Source: Vicia villosa (Eukaryota; Streptophyta; Magnoliopsida; Fabales; Fabaceae). From it: a DNA stretch of 64,000 nucleotides. The notes beneath the pieces are model-generated. The model had not been told where the DNA came from, searched no databases, and worked only from the letters and a program-made list of their open reading frames with translations. Location of the stretch: NCBI RefSeq assembly GCF_029867415.1, contig NC_081183.1, positions 30,715,806-30,779,805 on the forward strand. Reading direction: 5' to 3'. How positions within the stretch are numbered: position 1 is the stretch's first letter; the number at the start of each line of letters is the position of its first letter. Both the position numbers and the translations under genes were made by a program. Positions 13,336-25,145 of this stretch are shown one piece after another.

Positions 13336-15690
13336 CTATCCATAGTGTTCTATCCTTTATGAATTTTGAATTCTTCCCATGCTTGACATGCCCCTGACTG
13401 TTATTTCTTCGAGATGTGTCTCAAGTCAATTGAACCTTAGGAAGAATGCCCCTAGTGAATAGGATATTTGATTGCATGCCCCTGTGATCCTTGAAATTTT
13501 GCCCCTGTTTAGGAGAACCCTCTAGCTGTGGTTCCCCCCATTCAAGAGTCTTTATTAGAAATGACCACCTTTGATTAAACCAATTTCGAGATCTTCTTGA
13601 TGCTAAGTGTATATTCACAGATGACGTTGTACCCTTTGAGAAGTAACTCCAATGCGATGCGTATGCAAGTTTTGAAATCGAAGTCCGTTATGAATTAGGA
13701 CTGGATGATTAGAAATGAATGCTTGAAAAAGCATAGTGGTTAGAAATGATTTTAACAAACTTAGGAGTCAGTATAACAAATCCTGCTTTATATCCTTTCG
13801 TAGTTAACCTTGCCTCAATTAGGACTTTTGAATGTTGTAGCTTGGTCTTGGTTCAGGGTTTAAGAAACAACAAATATAAGGCTCAAAATTTGTTTAACCC
13901 CACCCTTTTCGCCTTGATGTTCTCCAAATCCTAAAAATTCGCCTAATCCAATGAATGTGCTTTGTTTGTAAGAGAATCGTTTCAGTTTCGATGTTGAGCA
14001 GAAGCCTTAGTAGCGATCCAAGCATTGATGAAAATATAGTAGAGATCCAAGTATTGATGTGAAGCTTTGATGGTTTAGCAGTCACAAGATTATCCTTTGT
14101 ATTTCGTCTTTCTTTTGTTTTTATCCCTTATTTTTGCACGAATCAAATCCTTTGAATTTGATCCATCGGGACGCTCTAATTTTTACCTAAGTCATTTTTG
14201 TTTTCTTTTATGAAATTTTCCATTTTGACTTAGCGGGCGCTTTTCTCCTTTTTTTTGGCGGCTCCTTTGGAAATATTGATCCTTGGATATTGAATGTTGT
14301 GACTGCTATGTTGATTTTGATTTGTAAGCTTCGACTTTGATAATTCCTCGATCTTGAATGATGTGTTGTGGAAGAAGATGTAGTGAATGTTATCTCCATT
14401 GCTTCCTCAATCTTGGATGAACACGAGGAAGAAAATATGCTTGAACCTTTGTTCGATCCTTATGCTTGAATCCTTGCTTGGATTGACTGATTCTCTTGAC
14501 AACCAAAGTACACCATTGAATTAATTGAAATCTACCCATGCCCCTGGTTAAAATCAAGGTTTATTTGAAAAGTAGAAACAAGCTCCAACTCTTGGCTCGA
14601 GGGGGTGACGAGGGATTAACATCCTTATATCTCCACTGTTTGGGGATTGAAACAATGCCTGTACATCCTCGGCTTGGTCTTACCTTGAAAGCATATGTTT
14701 AGCTGGACTTAGTTATTTGTATTCGCCATTCTCCCTTAAGTTTGTTAATAATCCTAAAACCTGGAAAGTCGTAATAGTGAGCGAAATGAATTGACTCCAA
14801 AACCTGCATGGTCATCCCATTAGAATTGCTAATCCGAAGGTACAACTTTTTGAGTAACACTTAGCGATCGTAGGGTCGAAATTCTGAGCATGATAAACAC
14901 CTATTGATTCTAGGAAGAGTCTCCTTTATAGATCCATTGACTTTGTTTTACTCCTTAGTTGATGAACTTGTAGAAGTGAAGGGTAACCTTGAGTTCTCCT
15001 TATACATGTCAAACCTGTTGGGAATAAATCGTTAGCTGTGGGTTTTCGTCGAATCGGAACTTCATGGGTTTCCTTTGACTGAACCTCTTTTGCTTTTCCT
15101 AAGGATAGTATCACACCATTCGCAATCTTCGGAGTTCGTTGGTTGATGAAGAAAACCTATGGCCCTCGTGCCCCTTGGTGTGGAGTCAACATATGTTGCC
15201 TTCCCTCCATCGTAGTTATGCATCTCCGTTCAGGATATTGCCCCAGTTGGACTAATCCTTGCCCCCAGGTTATCGTAGAGCGTCCTTGTAAGTTTTGCTA
15301 TGTTCATAGATGAACCCCCTTATGGCTGGATACTCCTTGTGTATATCTATGAGGGAACTTCTTTGTTGAACTAATCCTTGCTCGATGATAACCTTTGTTG
15401 TATTTACAATCCTGTTACGAAAAGGCATAGACATATAACTGGCATGGCGAAAGGCATCCCTTTTTTCTTAGTAAGGCTCATTCCTCCTTTCTCCATCGTT
15501 TATGATCCTCTTTGGTTTTCTTCGGGAATTTCGGGAAACCGGCTAGCATGCTAAGTATGGATGCGGGTGAAGATAGAAATGCAAATGTAGATGGAAATGT
15601 ATGACTGCATGAAAATGCGAATGCATGGGTATGCGAGACTCCTCTTTTTTTTTATAACTCCGTGTATGCAATGCAGACATGTGACGTATA
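13336..15690 (-). other. Unique-looking internal region of the Ogre-like element
   Basis: No long open frame on either strand and no recognisable retroviral domain. On the minus strand it repeats short PPT-like CAGGGGCA motifs (13380-13510, 14540). It could be a decayed coding region or lineage-specific noncoding filler; I cannot tell which. Confidence 0.5.
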
Positions 15691-15699
15691 ATCCTAGGG

Positions 15700-16760
15700 A
15701 TAGCCTTAGAGGCGACATTAAACCCTAGTGAAATCCTTGCAAGATAGATGTTACGACACGCCGATGGAAATCCCTTAGATTAGGGAATATGCAGAAGGTA
15801 GCGGCTGGTGACCGTTCAAGACAGTCACCAAGTCTCATGGCCATTGAGAGGCTAATCAACGTGTACCAATGAAATTGTCCTTGGTGGGAAGGTTCTCTGT
15901 GTGGAACACTACTTATCTAAGGACGATATCGGATGAAGTAAAATCCCTACAGGATAGGGATGAAAGACGTAGCGACGGGAATCCAAACCCTGCAAGTTAG
16001 AGGGTGTGCGGAAACAAGCATGGAGTGACCGTTCAGGACAGTCACTAGATCTCATAGCCATCGAGAGGCCAATCGAACACATGCTAACGAAGTTGTCCTT
16101 CGTATGAGGGATGTGATTTTTTTGAAGTAGGATCCCTACCGGCTAGGGGATACGTAGTTGTAAGCACTGGGTGACCGTTCAAGATAGTCACCGAATCGCA
16201 TGGCCATCGAGAGGCCAATTGACGTATGCTAACAAAGATGTCCTTCGTATGAAGGATGCGTTTTTAGAAATATAATCCCTACAGGCTAGGGAACGCGTAG
16301 ATGTAAGCACATGGTAACTGTTCAAAGTAGTCACTGGATCGCATGGCCATCAAGAGGCCAATCGACGTGCGTAAACGGAGATTTCCTTCGTGGGAAGGAC
16401 ACGTAGTTGTAAAATACAAAGATATAAAAGGAAACTCCACACATGTTAGGGAGTGCGTAGATGCGGGCGCAGAGTGACCGTTCATGACAGTCACTAGGTC
16501 TCATGGCCATCGAGAAGCCAATCAACGTGCGTAAAGGTAGATGTCCTTCGTGGGAAGGACACATAGTTGTAAGAGTACAAAGATATAAAAGGAAACTCCC
16601 TACAGGTTAGGGAGTGCATAGATGCAGGCGCGGGGTGACTGTTCATGACAGTCACTAAGTCTCATGGCCATCGTGAGGCCAATCAACGTGCATAAATGGA
16701 GGTATCCTTCGTGGGAAGGACATGGTTTTGGAAATAGGATCCCTGCAGGCCAGGGGACGC
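15700..16760. repeat. Minisatellite 7: about 150-160-bp units with four hairpins each
   Basis: About seven diverged units. Each contains, in order, a TCCCTA/TAGGGA hairpin, a GTGAC.../GTCAC hairpin (perfect 8-bp arms at 16635-16655), a TGGCC/GGCCA hairpin, and a TGTCCTT/AAGGACA hairpin (16542-16561). One unit has TCCCTG/CAGGG (16740-16757), a matched change relative to TCCCTA/TAGGGA. Confidence 0.9.
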
Positions 16761-17437
16761 GTAAGAGTACCTGCAAGATTAAGATGCAAGACATTCGCAG
16801 TATATAAATTGCATATATAATAAGCACGTAAGCACATAAGCCCTAGGTTCATAGGTTCGACGTAACGGCTTAGGGTGCCTACCATTCCCATTGGTATGTT
16901 CTAGAAGGTCTCATGGGGTTATTCGTAGCCGCCGAGACTTTTTGTCTCTTTAGATTTTAGAACAACTCATTTTATCCATGAGGTTCGAGTTTTAGGGGTA
17001 GGTTCCCAGAGAGATCAGCTAAATATCAAGTCCAGCCCTCAACAAGGTCAAGCCTCGTATCAGACCTTTCCGGATACTCAACCCACTCTGAGTGGAATGA
17101 TAATAAGACTCGTAGGCGATGTAATTCCCCTCTGGTCTTAAATATAATTCCCACGCTTAGGTTTTAACAACAATTTATATACAACCCAAAAGGTGTAGTA
17201 AAATAGCAAATATTCACGTAAACAAATGTTTAATTAAATTACTGTAAATAAATGTAATTGCTGCAAATAATTGAAACTGCAAGTAAATAAATAAATAAAA
17301 TTTAAAAATTTACAATAAAGCATAAACCCTAATCCGAAACCCTAAAAATGGCAAATTAGCCAAACCCTAAAAATTTCGCCAAAAACCTAAACCTTGCCTA
17401 AAGCTATAGGAGCATAATAATTCACCATTATAGTTAT
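16761..17437. other. Internal 5' end of the Ogre-like element, noncoding
   Basis: Corresponds to the leader just inside the 5' LTR (minus strand). No gag start or long frame is visible. It contains repeated CCTAAA-type A-rich stretches and a TAAATAAATAAA patch near 17285. Confidence 0.5.
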
Positions 17438-17455
17438 CCCCAGCAGAGTCGCCAG
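17438..17455 (-). other. Primer binding site of the Ogre-like element
   Basis: Minus strand reads TGGCGACTCTGCTGGGG two bases inside the 5' LTR. From family knowledge, Ogre elements prime from a tRNA-Arg 3' end. I cannot check the match to a specific tRNA here. Confidence 0.8.
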
Positions 17456-18590
17456 TTGTAGCAACCTGCCCTAAAAATAAAGGTTTAGAGTCGCCACCTA
17501 TTCTGAAGGGCGAATAGGAAACCCTACGCAGTTTAGAGATTCAGGGTAAGTTATTATAATCAGGTCGAGGGAAGGTGTTAGGCACCCTCAACCCTTTCCT
17601 AAGGTTTGATATTAAAATAAAGGTTTATGGCTAAAATTATAGAGGTTAATAGCTAAGCAAATGAATAGGGTGAAAATTGAGATTTGAACTAAATTGAGGT
17701 TTTGAGGGAGGGGACTCGCCTTGGTTATCCAAGTGCCTACGTATCTCCTTATGGAGAATCAAAGTCAACGTAGTTCGGGCACAGGGTTGTACGCCTTAGG
17801 ATTGACTTTTGATTTGATATGGTTGGAAGTTGTTTTAAAGGCTTTTTGAGTGGCCTATCGCAATTTTGAATTTGATTTAAAGATGGAAAAGTTTCGAGGT
17901 TTGGCATACAACCTTGATTTGATATGTCACCGTTAGATGCGATGACCAATAGAGTTGGTCAGTATAGCTAACAGATTAATGGGGCATTGCTGGTTACTCT
18001 GATCGATAGATTCGATCGTCGCGGGCAGCAAATTAAATGTGTTTTAATTTTGTTATTAAATCTCATGTTTTATTCTTTTATCTCTCGTCTAATGCGACTA
18101 ATAGCTTTAGTCGGGTCGAGGAGAGAATTATTCAAGAATTAATCGAATTAATGTTTTTGCCAAATGGCAATGGGATTGGGCAAACCCTAATTTCTTAATA
18201 GACTTTTCTAGGGTTTTTGTGATCCTTAAAAATCAAGATTGATTAAAATAAATTAAATCGGATAATCGAGATAAACGGGATAATCCTAATTAATTATAAT
18301 CTAATCCTAATTTTTAATTTCCTACTATTAATTTAATTTTAAGATTAAATTATATATATGTTTAAGACTAATTATACAATTTATATGAACAATTATAAAA
18401 ACAATTAAATAACACCTGGGCATCAATCCTGTGTTGTGCATCCCTGGGGGAGTATGGTGTGTCTGCGCTCCTGGGCCTCTTGATCATGCGCTAGTGACCA
18501 TCTGATGATGCTGAGCGAGGGTGCACTCTTAGCACGCACGCACATAGTTATTGAACTTGTGAGAAGAGAAAAAAGAAGAAAAAAGATGTA

Positions 18591-18653
18591 CCCAACCAGA
18601 ATTCGAACCCTGGTTCTTAGGATCATACAGCACACACTCTACCAATTGGACTC
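18591..18653 (-). other. tRNA-like block in the 5' LTR
   Basis: Twin of 8378-8443 with one change inside the T-arm-like stem (AACCAGA instead of AACCAGG), which weakens it. A-box-like and B-box-like motifs are retained. Confidence 0.45.
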
Positions 18654-19425
18654 TTTTCATTTGCTGTTTAATGTATAATCCACAAAACATTAGTATAAAA
18701 ATACGTGCCATTCGTGGAAAATCAAAGAGACCAACGCGTGGGCCCCAGCGACCCTTGGAGTCACCAATCATATGCAGAGAGAGAACCTAGGAGATTTGAC
18801 CATCCAATCGGAACGCACAAACCTGCCACGCCAGCGCTGACCGCCCCCCTGTAAATGTCAAACCGTCGTCGGTGGTGGTTCTCTCCTTCTTCTCCGGCGA
18901 GGAAAACCTTGAAACCTGCGAATGGCCAGCAAAACGCACAAAAAGAAACCCTACCCCCCCTTAATCAGGTGCTGCGATCTCAGTGGTGATGTTAGTTTCC
19001 ATTGAAAAGGGGTGGAAATACGAATCCGAAGCAAGAGGAGCTCCTTGCCCTAACAATGGCAAGTTGTGATCCAAGCTCCTAAACCCCCATGTAAAGCATC
19101 ACGAATGTTTCATAGATACCCCTGAACATGACTGTATGCAGCAAATGGATTTGTAACGTAAGAGTTAAGCGGTTCGAAGTTTGGAACAACTTACCTCCGG
19201 CCAAGACGAATGGTAGGGTTCCGGACGTTTGCGAGCGCGAGTGTCTATTGTCCTTGGTCCCTGCAGTTCCCAGGAGCACGAAGAGGTCTTTAGAAACTCT
19301 TGAGAGAGCCTGCAATGTCGAGTTCGATGATGCAACTTTGTTCTTGATATTTTCAAGTGTAAACCCTAAGTCATATGGCTGCCTCTTTCCTCCAAATTTT
19401 CGTCCCCCTCCTAATGAATGTTTTA

Positions 19426-19545
<120 letters not shown>

Positions 19546-20520
19546 TCACATTAGGATTCAATCTTTGGCAAATAATCAACCTACTATTAACATGAAAATT
19601 GAAAAAAATATTTTGTATAAATTTTTTCTATTTTAGAACAATAATCTATTTCATGCACATTCTCCATTCATTCTTGGCCCTTGGATCATATTTAGATTTG
19701 TTTTGAATTAATAGAAAAGGAATGATCATTATATGGTTATTTTAGGATTTTATTTAATTTTTATTTGAATTTAAATGAATAAAAATAAAATAATATCACA
19801 AGAACAATTATATTGGACCAATGGACCTCTCTTGGGATTTTATTTGATCAAGACCAAAGCCATATACTTTCATCCATTTTTACTTAATTTATTTGCCTTT
19901 TAATTGACTAAAATTCAAATAAATATAAATAAAAACTATAAAAATGTGGGGATGTATTTGGAGGTTCTTAGTGCTCTTATAAGCAATTTTGGATCAACAA
20001 AACCTAAGCCCATTTGGGAAATTTGCAAGATTGGATAATATTTCTTTCCTGGACTTCTTGAATTTCAACCAACTTGCGCAATTCATAACTTCCTCAATTT
20101 TAATCATATAAATGCATTCTAGGACTTTTTAGAAAGCTTAAAGAGTCTTCTAAATGACACTTTTGGTTTCATCTCAATTGAAGCTTCCATGCTCAAGTTA
20201 TGAGCTTTGACCCAAAAGGTATTTTTGTTGACCTTTTCGGAGTACCTGTAATGTTTTTGTCCATATCTCCCAAATGGTGCATTTCTTGATCTTGGGCCCA
20301 ACATCAAAGTTGTAGAGGATGAAATTTCCTTGAGGATAGGCTTTGGTTGGAGAATTTATGACAAACCATGCGAGAGTTATGACCGGTCAAAGTTGAGTTG
20401 ACTTTTTTTAGTTAAAAAGCCTGATTTGAACCTTTGATTAGGAGAGAGTGACCTGAGTTTAACCACTGAGCCTTGAACCCTTGAAAATGAAATAAGACGG
20501 GCAAATTTTGGGGTATGACA

Positions 20521-22510
20521 GTACTGCTCCAAAACCAGATCCAAATGTTAGAAACAGAAGAGGTCCATTTCTTGCTGAGTTTGAGTTGTTCTTTCTCAAT
20601 GAACAGCCAGATATTAAGGTTCATTACCTTAATATTCTTAAACAAGATGGTTCTGTGGATACTAAGATGAAGACAAGCAGGCATAAGCTTCCATCTACCA
20701 AGGATGGTGTGGTAGAAGTCTTTCCATAAGTTGCTTCCCATCAAGAAAGAAGAACTAAGAGAAAGCTTGATCCTCTTTCTATTAGTAAGGAGAAGAGAAA
20801 TGAAGAAAAAGTTGTTGAAGAGAAACAAGAAGTTGTTGTTGAAAAAGAGAATAAGAATAAAGAAGATAGTGTTGAAAAGAAGAAGAAGAAAAAGAATAAT
20901 GATGAGAAGGACGTAGAGAAGAAGAAGAAGAAAAAGAAAGATAAGAAGAAAAAGAAAAAGAAGGTTGTTGAAGGAGAAAAGACACAGGCAGAAGAAGAGA
21001 AGAAGGAAGCTGAGAAGAAGAGAGCGATTGCTATAGGCAATCTGAAGGCTGTGTATGAGAAGAAGAAGCGAAAAAGAATTGAAGCTGATTCTGAAAGGTC
21101 TCACAAGAAATCTAAAGGTGTGTCTATTTCTGAACCTAACTCTGCATCAGCTTTAAGTTCAAAATTTGTACCAACAGAAGTTCCAAAACCATCTCAACCA
21201 GAAATACAACCAGAAAAAGCCTCCACCAAATCACCTTCAATCACCAAAGTTCTCACCCCTCCTTCTTCCCCCAAAATGAATATTGCTTCTGACCACCCCA
21301 TTGATGAACCCATTCTTGATGTTTTACCCCTTCAAACCCTCTTTCCCCCTCACACAAATATCTCCACTTCTCAACCTTGTCCTCATGCAAATTATTCACC
21401 CGTTGCCTCTCCTGTTCCCATCAACCCCACTGCATCAAAATCTCCAAATTCTGATTCTTTAAAAGAATTATTCCGTGCCTGTAACTTCACCCCTAAACTT
21501 CGTTCTGATCCTGCCTTTTTAACCTGGAATCTGAGGATGAAGCAGAATCATTGCTCTATCTTGAGAGAGAACCTGAACCCTACTTCATTCTGAACCCGGA
21601 TTCTTCTTCCACCGGTTTCAAAACCCCCAACCCTGAACTTTTTGTTGGTGTAAGTTTTGAATTTCGTAAGCTAAAGGTACAGACAAGACTAGAAGCCTTG
21701 AAGGTTGCACATAATGCCAGGACGGACTATGTTGCTACTAGGAGTCTTTGGAGAGCCTTCAGAAGGGAGAGAAATTCTGACTTTCTGAAGCTTCAGAAAG
21801 CTTGTGAAGCTGAAGCTCCTGGTCCTTTTGGTTTCTTAAGGGATTTTGAGGATAGCTATGTCTACCCCATCAAAAGCTGGAAATCGCTTGAAGAGAAGGA
21901 ATTCGTTGATGAGCTCGAGGAAGTGCATCCCCTTGCTATGGTTGTGTGGAAGCCTCATTACAATGTTCTGACTGGAGACTTTCAGTCAATATTCAACTGG
22001 CTAAGGGAGAATCCCTTTGAGAAAGCGCCAAATATGGTATATCCAGAAGTTGAATACCCATCAGAACCTTCTGCTCCTACTCCTCCAAAGAATTTGGCTG
22101 AAATTCTTTTGGCTTTAGAGACTTCAGAAGTTAACATTCCTTCGCCTGTGTTTGCTGAAGATGCTTCTGAATCAGAAGCTGATGCTGGGACCCAAGATTC
22201 TGAAACTCAAGATGCTGAGAATCATCCTGCTATGCAACCTCCTCTTAAGGAAAATCAAGCTGATGTTCTCATGGTCGATGCTGCTGCTGAGACTCCTCTT
22301 CTGGACAATAGCCTTGATGCTTCTTCTGCTGAACCTTCTGTTCTGATGAACACCATGAAGGCTCTTCAACATAATCAAGCTGATCTTGCTTCTCGTCTGG
22401 ACAAGCATGAGGAAACTCACAATGAGTTCAGATCTTTTATGAAGACGCAGACGGAAAGAACTGCTGAGATTCAAAACCTTTTGGCCATGGTAGCTTCCAA
22501 GCTAGGCTAG
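20521..22510 (+). pseudogene. SIRE-1 env-like ORF, 3' part
   Basis: Continuation after the Ogre-like insertion, in the frame used at 7243. The segment GPFLAEFELFFLNEQPDIKV is followed by an in-frame stop at 20727. The same frame then continues through a strongly charged Lys/Glu-rich region (20760-21110), a Pro/Ser-rich linker (21170-21430), and, after a frameshift near 21560, a second conserved region. That region contains WRAFRRE, PIKSWKSLEEKEFVDELEE, MVVWKPHY and FNWLRENP, then an acidic tail. It ends with a Gln/Leu-rich stretch that could form a coiled coil (LASRLDKHEETHNEF). The stop is at 22508-22510. The matching part of SIRE-3 is 61836-62826. One stop and one frameshift make it non-functional. 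The biochemical role is unknown. Confidence 0.8.
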
Positions 22511-23493
22511 TCGTAGTGTGTCTTAGTCTTAGATGTTTTCTTGTTTCTTGCATCTGTTTCTTGCATCTGCTTCTATCCCTCTTGTACTTCTGATATATTT
22601 TGTTAATCAATGAAATATTATCTTCTTCACTTTATGTTGTTTTATCATCTGAATCTTTTTAAATGCTTTTTGATGTTATGACAAAAAGGGGGAGAAACAT
22701 GATAATTGATTTGGTTTATTAAATCAGTTGTTGGGATTAAGTCTCAACATTCCTAACATTTATTTGCAAGTTCTATGTCTTTAAGATTTTTTGCAGGATT
22801 GAAGATATTCTGAAAAAGCTCAACATGAGAAGCAAATACATGGGAAAAGCAATTCTATAAAGAGGCATGTTCTTGGAAAATTGAAGCAAGCTTAGTGCCA
22901 TGAAGCTTCAAAATCAGGATCAGAAGCAAGAAGAATGTTCTGATATTCTCGTGGCAGAATATGCTCAGATACATTTTCTTCTCTCACATGCTAGGATACA
23001 TGCTACTTATTAAGAATCTATCAAGAATGCTCTGATACATGCTATTCATTAAGAATGCTCTGATACATTCTTGATTCTGATATTTTTTGTCTAGTATGTT
23101 CTGAAACATTTCAGGATGTAAAGATGCTCTGATGATGCTCTGATACATTTTAGAATGTTCTGATTCAATCAAGCATGCTATGACAACAAAGAAGAAATTC
23201 AAAGCTCTAAAGCTGTCCTATGGAAGCAAGAAGCAGAAGCTCTGAATGTTCTGAAGTTCTAGGCAAAGTGAACGTCTCTACCGAACTGGAAAATACTCAG
23301 GGAAGTCTTTTATTTATAAATTCTTCTAGCATTTATTTCAGGGGGAGATTGTTAATCTCAGGGGGAGAGATATTCGCACACTCTGATTATATGCTTATGC
23401 TATATCTGTGTAATTGTCTTTTGTCATCTGATATTCTGATTGCAAATTCATATCAATTATATATGTTTTTGTCATCATCAAAAAGGGGGAGAT
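22511..23493 (+). other. SIRE-1 3' untranslated region with repeated purine tracts
   Basis: Noncoding stretch between the env-like ORF and the LTR. It contains short repeats of an ATGCTCTGATACAT type (22960-23170) and several PPT-like tracts: AAAAGGGGGAGA at about 22684, CAGGGGGAGA twice near 23338-23370, and the tract AAAAAGGGGGAGAT directly before the LTR (about 23480-23493), which is the real PPT by position. Confidence 0.75.
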
Positions 23494-24625
23494 TGTTAGA
23501 ACAAGATTTGTTCTGATCAATATTCTTGTTTTGATGATAACAATGTATATGAATTTTGTATAAGATAATGTGGTACTCTAATCCTTTACATTTTCCATTT
23601 CAGGAAATATATAAAGATTATGCACAATTTAGCGCTAGAAGCATTGACTCAGAAGGTTCAAGTATGCAACATCAGAACATGCTCTCGCAAGACATCAGAA
23701 GATGGTCAATCAGAATCATAACATGGTCTATGAAGCATCAGAAGAACTTGAGTTCAGAAGCAGAAGCACTGAAGTTCTTATGGTATCACGCTCAAGCACT
23801 TCAAAGTCAGAAGACAAGAAGATGCTCTGCACCAAGCTGTTTGACTCTGATTATTCAAATGTTGTATCTACAAACACCAGATCAGAAGCAAGTATAAGAT
23901 GACAGGCTACGCTGACTGACAAAAGGAACGTTAGAAGCTACAAAAGGAAAAGTCAGTAGAAGCAGCAAAAGCAAGGCTCGAGGTAGTTGACAAAAGAGTG
24001 AAACATTAAATGCAGAGCTATACTGAACACGCAACGCATTAAATGCTCCCAACGGTCATCTTCTCAAATGCCTATAAATATGAAGTTCTGATCAGAAGCA
24101 AAAAGAACAACACTTGCAATATACTAAAACGCTGCTGAATTCATTACTCATGAACTTCATCTTCAATCTCACTTCACTTGTAATATCTTAGTGAGAGTTA
24201 AGCTTAGAACTTAAGAGAAATATCACAGTTGTGATTATAGTTTTCTAAGAAGCATTTGAATACTCTTGTAAACATTTATTTTACATTGATTTGTAAAAGG
24301 TTCCTAGAGTGATCAGTGAGATCAGTAGACTCTAGAAGACTTATAAGTTTCTAAGTGGTGTATTCCTAGAGTGATCAAGTTGTGATCAAAATACTCTAGA
24401 AGACTTAGAGGGTATCTAAGTGGAAAAACATTGTAATCAATGTTGATTAGTGGATTAAATCCTCAGTTGAGGTAAATCACTCTAAGGGGGTGGGCTGGAG
24501 TAGTTTCGTTAACAACGAACCAGGATAAAAATAATTGTGTTAATTGTTTTTGTCTTAAGAGTTTTTAAAGTCACACTTATTCAAACCCCCCCCCCCCCCC
24601 TTTCTAAGTGTTTTTCTATCCTTCA
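23494..24625 (+). repeat. SIRE-1 LTR
   Basis: 1132 bp, starting TGTTAGAACAAG and ending CTATCCTTCA, with PPT on its left and PBS on its right. It contains a TATA-like CCTATAAATATG near 24070 and a C-rich run near 24585-24600. It is the same family as the LTRs at 47934-49063 and 55272-56403. Confidence 0.95.
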
Positions 24626-24644
24626 ATTGGCACTAGAGCGCTGG
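24626..24644 (+). other. SIRE-1 primer binding site
   Basis: ATTGGCACTAGAGCGCTGG, a mutated form of the initiator-Met-tRNA complement (consensus TGGTATCAGAGC) found in Ty1-copia elements. SIRE-2 has TTGGAATCAGAGCG at the same place. Confidence 0.8.
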
Positions 24645-24707
24645 TTCTAGGTGCAAGCACTTAACCGTGTTAGAAAAAGATTCAGAAGAGAAAAACGCTA
24701 AGTCAAT

Positions 24708-25145
24708 ATGGTTGATACACCAACTGCTGCATCAACTCCTACACCTGTTTCAAATGATCAACACAACAATGGAAATGGATATTCTAGACCACCAGTATTT
24801 GATGGTGAAAACTTTGAATATTGGAAAGATAGATTGAAAAGTTACTTTCTTGGTCTAGATGGTGATTTATGGGATTTACTTGTGGATGGTTACAGACATC
24901 CTGTAAATGCTGGAGGAGTAAAGATGTCAAGACAAGAAATGAGTGATGATCAAAAGAAACAATTCAAAAATCATCACAAGTCTAGGACTATTCTGCTGAA
25001 TGCTATTTCTCATGCTAAATATGAGAAGATATCAAACAGAGAAACTACTCATGACATCTTTGAATTCTTGAATATGACTCACGAAGGAAATGCCCAAGTC
25101 AATGAGACAAAAGCTCTTGCATTAATCCAAAAGTATGAAGCCTTC
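24708..25145 (+). pseudogene. SIRE-1 gag, N-terminal part
   Basis: Starts at the ATG 24708. The N-terminal Thr/Pro/Ser-rich stretch leads into PPVFDGENFEYWKDRLKSYF, the typical copia gag domain start. LDGDLWDLLVDGY and ALALIQKYEAF follow. The frame is broken after the Glu-Ala codons by the solo LTR at 25146, where the target site CCTTC is duplicated. The protein would form the nucleocapsid core of the virus-like particle. Confidence 0.92.

Noticed and set aside
20731..21104. Lys-rich and minus-strand Phe/Leu/Ser-rich frames as separate genes or membrane proteins
   Set aside because: They are off-frame or antisense readings of the Lys/Glu-rich part of the SIRE-1 env-like ORF.
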